From Coix lacryma-jobi var. lacryma-jobi (lineage: Eukaryota; Streptophyta; Magnoliopsida; Poales; Poaceae): a stretch of 64,000 bases of DNA. Of this stretch, positions 59,361 through 64,000 are shown one piece after another. How positions within the stretch are numbered: position 1 is the first letter of the stretch; each line of letters opens with the position of its first letter. Both the position numbers and the translations under genes were made by a program. The DNA is taken from positions 19,062,822 through 19,126,821 of the forward strand of contig CM019828.1 of NCBI GenBank assembly GCA_009763385.1. Reading direction: 5' to 3'. Below the pieces are notes generated by a model, which did not search any database, was not told the origin of the DNA, and was given only the letters and a program-made list of their open reading frames with translations.

Positions 59361-59614
59361 GGTGCATGTCCAAATGACACAAATGCCCTAACATGAAGTA
59401 CTAACCCAAATACCCCCCAGGGGTAAAACTGTCCAACCCTAGCAGTTTTCATCCGACGGCCACGCCCGCACATCCGGTAGCTTCGCCTCGACGCGACCTC
59501 ACCTGATGCCGCCACGTGCCGTCATGTCGACCACCGCGCCTTCCTCGTGGATAGCTTCGCCACCGCGCCAGCCTCTCCACGCCGCCACGCGTCGACCGTC
59601 CTTTTGGACCTTCC

Positions 59615-59854
59615 CCCGGTTTTGAGGCCCAAACCGGGAAACCTGTCAGCCCAGGTTTTGAGGCCCAAACCTGGAAACCGTCCACCCCGAGTTTTGAGGC
59701 CCAAACTCGGAAACCCGCCAGCCCAGGTTTTGAGGCCTAAACCTGGAAACCGTCGTCGCTGAGTTTTGAGGCCCAAACTCGGAAACCCGCCACCCCGAGT
59801 TTTGTGGCCCAAACTCAGAAACCGTCGAGGGTAGCTTTTTGAGGCTTAGCTACC
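59615..59854. repeat. Seven tandem hairpins with a conserved loop in the copia-2 LTR
   Basis: Units recur about every 36 bp. Left arms are CCCGGTTT, CCAGGTTT, CCGAGTTT, CCAGGTTT, CTGAGTTT, CCGAGTTT and GGTAGCT. Right arms are the matching complements: perfect in units 1-4 and 7, one mismatch or wobble in units 5 and 6. The loop TGAGGCCC is nearly constant in units 1-6. Confidence 0.92.
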
Positions 59855-60474
59855 GAACCCGCACCGTAGACGGGATGTGGTTCGCACACCCCGACCATCG
59901 GCACCGATGCCGATGCATGTCCAGCCTCCACGCCGGGCACAACGCCTTTGCCTTCCTTCTTGACTCGGCCGACGGCACTTGTGCCGCACGCAAGCCCGTG
60001 TTCGACATCCTGCCAAGTGCCACGACGCCATCGTCTTCCTCCCGACTCGGCCGATGCATCGCAAATCCCCATGTGCTCTCGCTCGCAGATGCCACGTGCC
60101 AGCTACCACAGCTGGTCCTCTGGCCCTCTTGTCCGTCAGTCCAAGCCTCATGTCCGCCCTTCACCGTTCTGGGTACATCGGCATGGCACGTCCGCCGCAT
60201 GGCATGCCCATCCTTCACCGCTCCCGGTCCGTCGGCACGACATGTCTCTACTTGACCTTCACCTCGCCATCGACCACTGTATCTGAGCTCAACACCTGCA
60301 CATCAACACAGCCAAGAGACACATGTTGCACATGCACACCAACACATGAAACACCATAACTCAACGCCACCGGTTAGTCATAAACATTAAGCACATAGAC
60401 GAGAAATGACTCAACCGGGAAAAGCCTCAGACCTTCCTCATCAATGTCAATCATTCATCATATATGTTCTCAAT

Positions 60475-60484
60475 CTCCCCCTTG
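60475..60484 (-). other. Polypurine tract of copia-2
   Basis: CAAGGGGGAG on the minus strand, directly before the LTR start at 60472. Further CAAGGGGGAG-like tracts occur at about 60818-60827 and 61630-61639, as often seen in SIRE-type 3' regions. Confidence 0.7.
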
Positions 60485-63400
60485 ATGAATGCATTGACTA
60501 AAAATAAAACCACAAAGGAAGGGTTTGAAGGCAAGCCTCATTCAAGTGCCCAAAAGCCAAGCAAAAGCAAACACAAGGCCACTTGATACGAGGAAGGATC
60601 ATGAAAACTCCAAATAAAAGCTCTCGGTCCCGAAAGAAATGGGAAAAACAGGCAAATCCTCCACACAACCGAAGAGTCAAGAGAAACAAGAGTTTCATGA
60701 ATCCCAAAAGGCACTCAAAAACCAATCTCAAATAAATTGTCAAACAATCATCACAAAAGAAACCAAGGTTCTTATCAACTTGGAAGGTTCTTATCCACTT
60801 GGGTTTCGAAATTTCTCCCCCTTGATGATTAACTTGACAAATGCCAGGCACAAGAGATGGTTTGAGATACCAAGACCGAAAATCTCATTCAAGTGATCAA
60901 AAACCATAGAAAGGAAAAGATCAAAATCACTCGACATGAGAAGATTGCTCAACCAAATGCCCAAAAAGCTGAAGAAAAGCCAAAGAAAGGGCAATTTGAA
61001 ATGAACAACGATTGGTCCCCAAAGACATGGGCAACGGCTCAACGCAACCAAGCAAAATCTGAGCAAAACTCCACAACAGAGCAAAAACTCAGATAAAGAG
61101 CGAAAGACTTGGTTCCCAAAGACATGGGCAATGGCTCGACGCAACCATGTCAAAAATGAGCTAGCCCTCAAGAAGAGGCAGAAAGGCTCAACACCACTAG
61201 CTCAAGGCTCGATACCAATTGAGGCTGAAACAACGCATTAGAATGCAAATCTGCTAGTCCCTCAAGATAGTGGCACAGAGGCTCAACACAACTAGCAGAA
61301 GACTCGATACCAATAAAAAATACCAAGCAAAAACTGCTAGTCCCTCAAGACAGAGGCAAAACGGATCAACACGACTAGCAGGCTCGATAGCAACTGAGAA
61401 AACACAAGGAGAAGCTCAAAACCAAATGGAGCACATGGAGAAGTTGCAAAACAAAACAACTCCCCCTGAAAGCAAGCCTATACACAAAAACTATGCAACA
61501 AAGCTCACTATGAAGGATACCAATTGAAGCACATAAAAGAGCTAAACTCCCCCTAGCTCAAAGCTCTCCCCAAAATGCACGACTCTCCCCTTTGTGCCAA
61601 CACATAAACTACCCCTTGTAAACAACTTCTCCCCCTTGACAAAAGGGAACATGCTGAGGGGTTTTGACATTTCTCCACAAAGTTGACACAAACACAAGAC
61701 AAGTCATCAACCAAAAGCATATGGGGGCGATCACAAGGTGTATCAGAGCTGGGGGTATGAACACTAAGCTAAAAATGCATGATATGCACAATGCAACAAC
61801 TTCAAGTGTATAGCAATCAAAATGAAAAGATGCTCAAAAGGGTGTTGCCCTGAAAGTGTAGCAACCAAAACAAATGCTAGCAAAGGCTCAAACTGATCAA
61901 ATGAATATGAAATATGAACAATTAAGCATATGAGTAGTTTTAAGCCATTCAAAAGGAGTTCACCGCTAAAATAGCACTTAACATGAATAGACAGGAAATC
62001 AAGCCAGTGCTAACTCAAGTATAAAAGGTGAACTACCCCTAGCAAAGTTCAATCATCATGCCATAGAATGAAGCATAAACTTGTGTTATTTTTCAAATTT
62101 TATCGGAGATTGCAGCGGTATTAACACAAGTTCATATTAAAGCATGTGATTGCAAGAGGTTGAAAGCATGGTCATTGCATAACTTTTCAACCGGGCTAAG
62201 CCTATGCAACAAAAGCAATCAGAAGCTTAAAGCACCGGTTTCGGTCTTACACTACACGACTCAAGTTTAACTCAATAGTGCAATGAGAAACAGTCTTGAT
62301 ACCGTGATGTGCTAACACATGCAATCTCATCTCGATCTTTTCATTTCACTTAGACTTGGTTCAAATTTTAAGCACAAGGTAAACATGAACAAACCAAGTA
62401 AGTGAATGACTCAGTGCAAGAGACATAGCAACCTAGCATACAAAAGATAGCACAAGTGATCTCAACACAGTCTACCCATGCTAGTTGCCACTCTCAATGG
62501 TGAACAGATTAAATATTTCATAGTTGATTAGTCAAGTTCACCTTTTGCAAAAATAGCTTAGCTCATAACATGTATCAAGTGATCAAAAGGAGCCTAAGCT
62601 ACAAGCATCATCATAAATAAACAGGGCATACCAAAAAAGCATAGTCTCATTCTCATTAATATATACATGAAACTCTAAAATGCAAGATATACATGATGAA
62701 ATGCATGCAAAAGCTAGTCTATCAAAATCAAAGCAAAACTAGCCTAAAGAGAAAGACCCAAAACAAAAGGGGTATCAGAGAAGTCCAACTAAGATACAAC
62801 AAGCAAAATACTTCCCCATTAAAAGGGAAACACACACCAAACTCACAAGAGAAGAGCCAAGAAACGCTTAAGCGAACAGCCAGCGGAATCCACATCGAAA
62901 AGACCACACAGCAGAAAGAGGTCGAAGAAGAAGAGTACCAAAATCCGAACTCAGAAGTGTGTCGGAGGTACCTCATGAAGCGCTTGACCGGTTTCTTGTG
63001 TGATACCCGAGGGGACGCCTGAATCTACTGAAATCTCCAGGGCGCCTGCCTTGCCGAAGTCGTCTCCCCCTCGCCTGATGCTGTCGCTCCCACAGGTGCA
63101 GCTAGTGCTCGCTCGAGAGCTGCTCGAACGGAACCCCAAGTCGTGGAAGAAGTGGGATCGGGTCCGTGAGCTGAAATGCTCTCTCCAGGCTCCTGTTCTC
63201 CTGCACACTCAACAACAGAAGAAAATACAAGGCATTGTCTTGTCCAGTGTGACCTCAAGGTCTCCACAAAGCGGTTAGTCACATAATAATCATAAGGTGA
63301 ACTCTCAACAAAAAGAGGTCTACCTATGAATGATACCGTAAGAAGATCTGAATCCAAACTAGACAAGACTACCATGCAACAGGATAAAACACTATGGAGC

Positions 63401-64000
63401 AAAATGCAGCCTAGAGACATGATCAACCCAAACACAGCCTAAAACTCAACACATACTACAATGCAAGACAATGATAGCAATAGATCCAGAAGCATGTATC
63501 ATGATAAAATTGAGGAAGGACTAGTGCTCAAACTAAACATGTCAACAGGGTACATGTAGCTAACCAAAACTAGCACCTAAAGAGTGTCACCTAATGAACA
63601 TCATACCACTACAAATCAAGCTCATGGAGTAATATGGTAAAACATGGCACAATGTTCATGAGGATCACAAACTGGCATGAAAAGTGGATAAGCCACCAAA
63701 GCTGTACACAAAGCTAGCATGACATATGATACAAAAGATAGCACATGCTAGACTAAACAAAACACGATACACAGGAAAATGTACATGCAAGAACTATACA
63801 ATTGAGCACATGAAAGACCATCTCATACCACAAGACATAGATCATGGATGTACAAGGTATGAGTGTATATGAAAGCTCACTAGATAACAAAAGCCTCTTT
63901 GGAGGCAATTCTAAGCGGGGTGTAGAGAACCAACAAATCTTGGTCACATCTAAAAGACCAAGTCCCATCAGGTGCATGTTCTCCACCCCGCGTCCTCATA
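60485..64000 (-). mobile_element. 3' internal part of copia-2 (SIRE-like, minus strand)
   Basis: A-rich on + and T-rich on -, with repeated antisense polypurine tracts and no recognisable pol. This fits the long non-coding 3' region of SIRE/Maximus elements between the last ORF and the LTR. It includes a hairpin array at 61012-61381. From 61400 to 62690 I see nothing coding. A GC-rich patch at about 63015-63215 lies inside an open minus-strand frame (63435-63025, no known domain), which may be the end of the element's last ORF. The element continues past the window. Confidence 0.6.
61012..61381. repeat. Five related hairpins with co-varying arms in copia-2
   Basis: Arm pairs: TTGGT/ACCAA (61012-61016, 61047-61051); GACTTGGTT/AACCATGTC (61106-61114, 61143-61151, one mismatch); TGAGCTAG/CTAGCTCA (61157-61164, 61197-61204); TCTGCTAGT/ACTAGCAGA (61250-61258, 61291-61299); CTGCTAGT/ACTAGCAG (61334-61341, 61374-61381). 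Loops of about 30-33 nt share a CCC(T/A)CAAGA-AG-GGC core and GGCTCAAC. Confidence 0.85.

Larger units (their letters stand above)
58944..60472 (-). repeat. Copia-2 3' LTR, second part
   Basis: Continues the LTR broken at 38901. Read on minus the LTR starts TGAGAACATATATGATG at 60472, two bases after the polypurine tract. A minus-strand TATA box is at 59353-59360. The block contains a seven-hairpin array (59615-59854) and a GC-rich half. With 38222-38901 it forms an LTR of about 2.2 kb. Confidence 0.72.

Overview
This window is plant nuclear DNA, almost certainly from a panicoid grass, possibly Andropogoneae such as sugarcane, Miscanthus or sorghum; the species call is inference. Three things support it: nested Ty3/Gypsy (Tat and Tekay lineages) and Ty1/Copia (SIRE/Maximus-like) LTR retrotransposons, Stowaway and Tourist MITEs, and one very GC-rich grass-type RING-finger gene next to a nuclear tRNA-Ser. 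About three quarters of the window is retrotransposon.

Layout. Positions 1-13488 hold the 3' part of a large Tat-lineage element (copy A, + strand): a broken pol end, an antisense multi-exon gene cut by a Tekay-type solo LTR (4614-8883), and a 3' LTR swollen by minisatellites. Positions 13489-27334 are the only low-retrotransposon stretch: four MITEs, a RING-H2/zinc-ribbon E3 ligase gene on the minus strand (21247-22212), a TIR element and tRNA-Ser(GCU) at 24618-24699.

From 27335 to the end lies a nest four insertions deep. A Copia SIRE-like element (27335-38221, +) with gag, pol and an extra downstream ORF is broken by a second Copia element on the minus strand, whose 3' LTR (38222-38901 plus 58944-60472) and 3' internal part (60473-64000) are seen. 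That LTR is split by a complete 20-kb Tat element (copy B, 38902-58938) with perfect AAACT target duplications. Copy B in turn carries a deleted Tekay/Del element on the minus strand (46868-51811).

The most unusual content is inside the transposons. (1) Both Tat copies carry, antisense to pol, a gene with its own TATA box and four small GT-AG introns at matching places; in copy B the splice phases join into one frame. Because the element's genomic RNA comes from the other strand, these introns would survive retrotransposition. (2) The Tekay element has an ORF upstream of gag whose first residues copy the histone H3 tail, including TARKS around K9. (3) The SIRE-like elements carry arrays of hairpins whose arms vary together, and one such palindrome cluster sits next to a TATA box both in the LTR and just upstream of the extra ORF. 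(4) Premature stops across four elements are nearly all TAG, as expected from CAG decay in methylated DNA. All transposon proteins here look non-functional; the RING gene and the tRNA are the only likely host genes.
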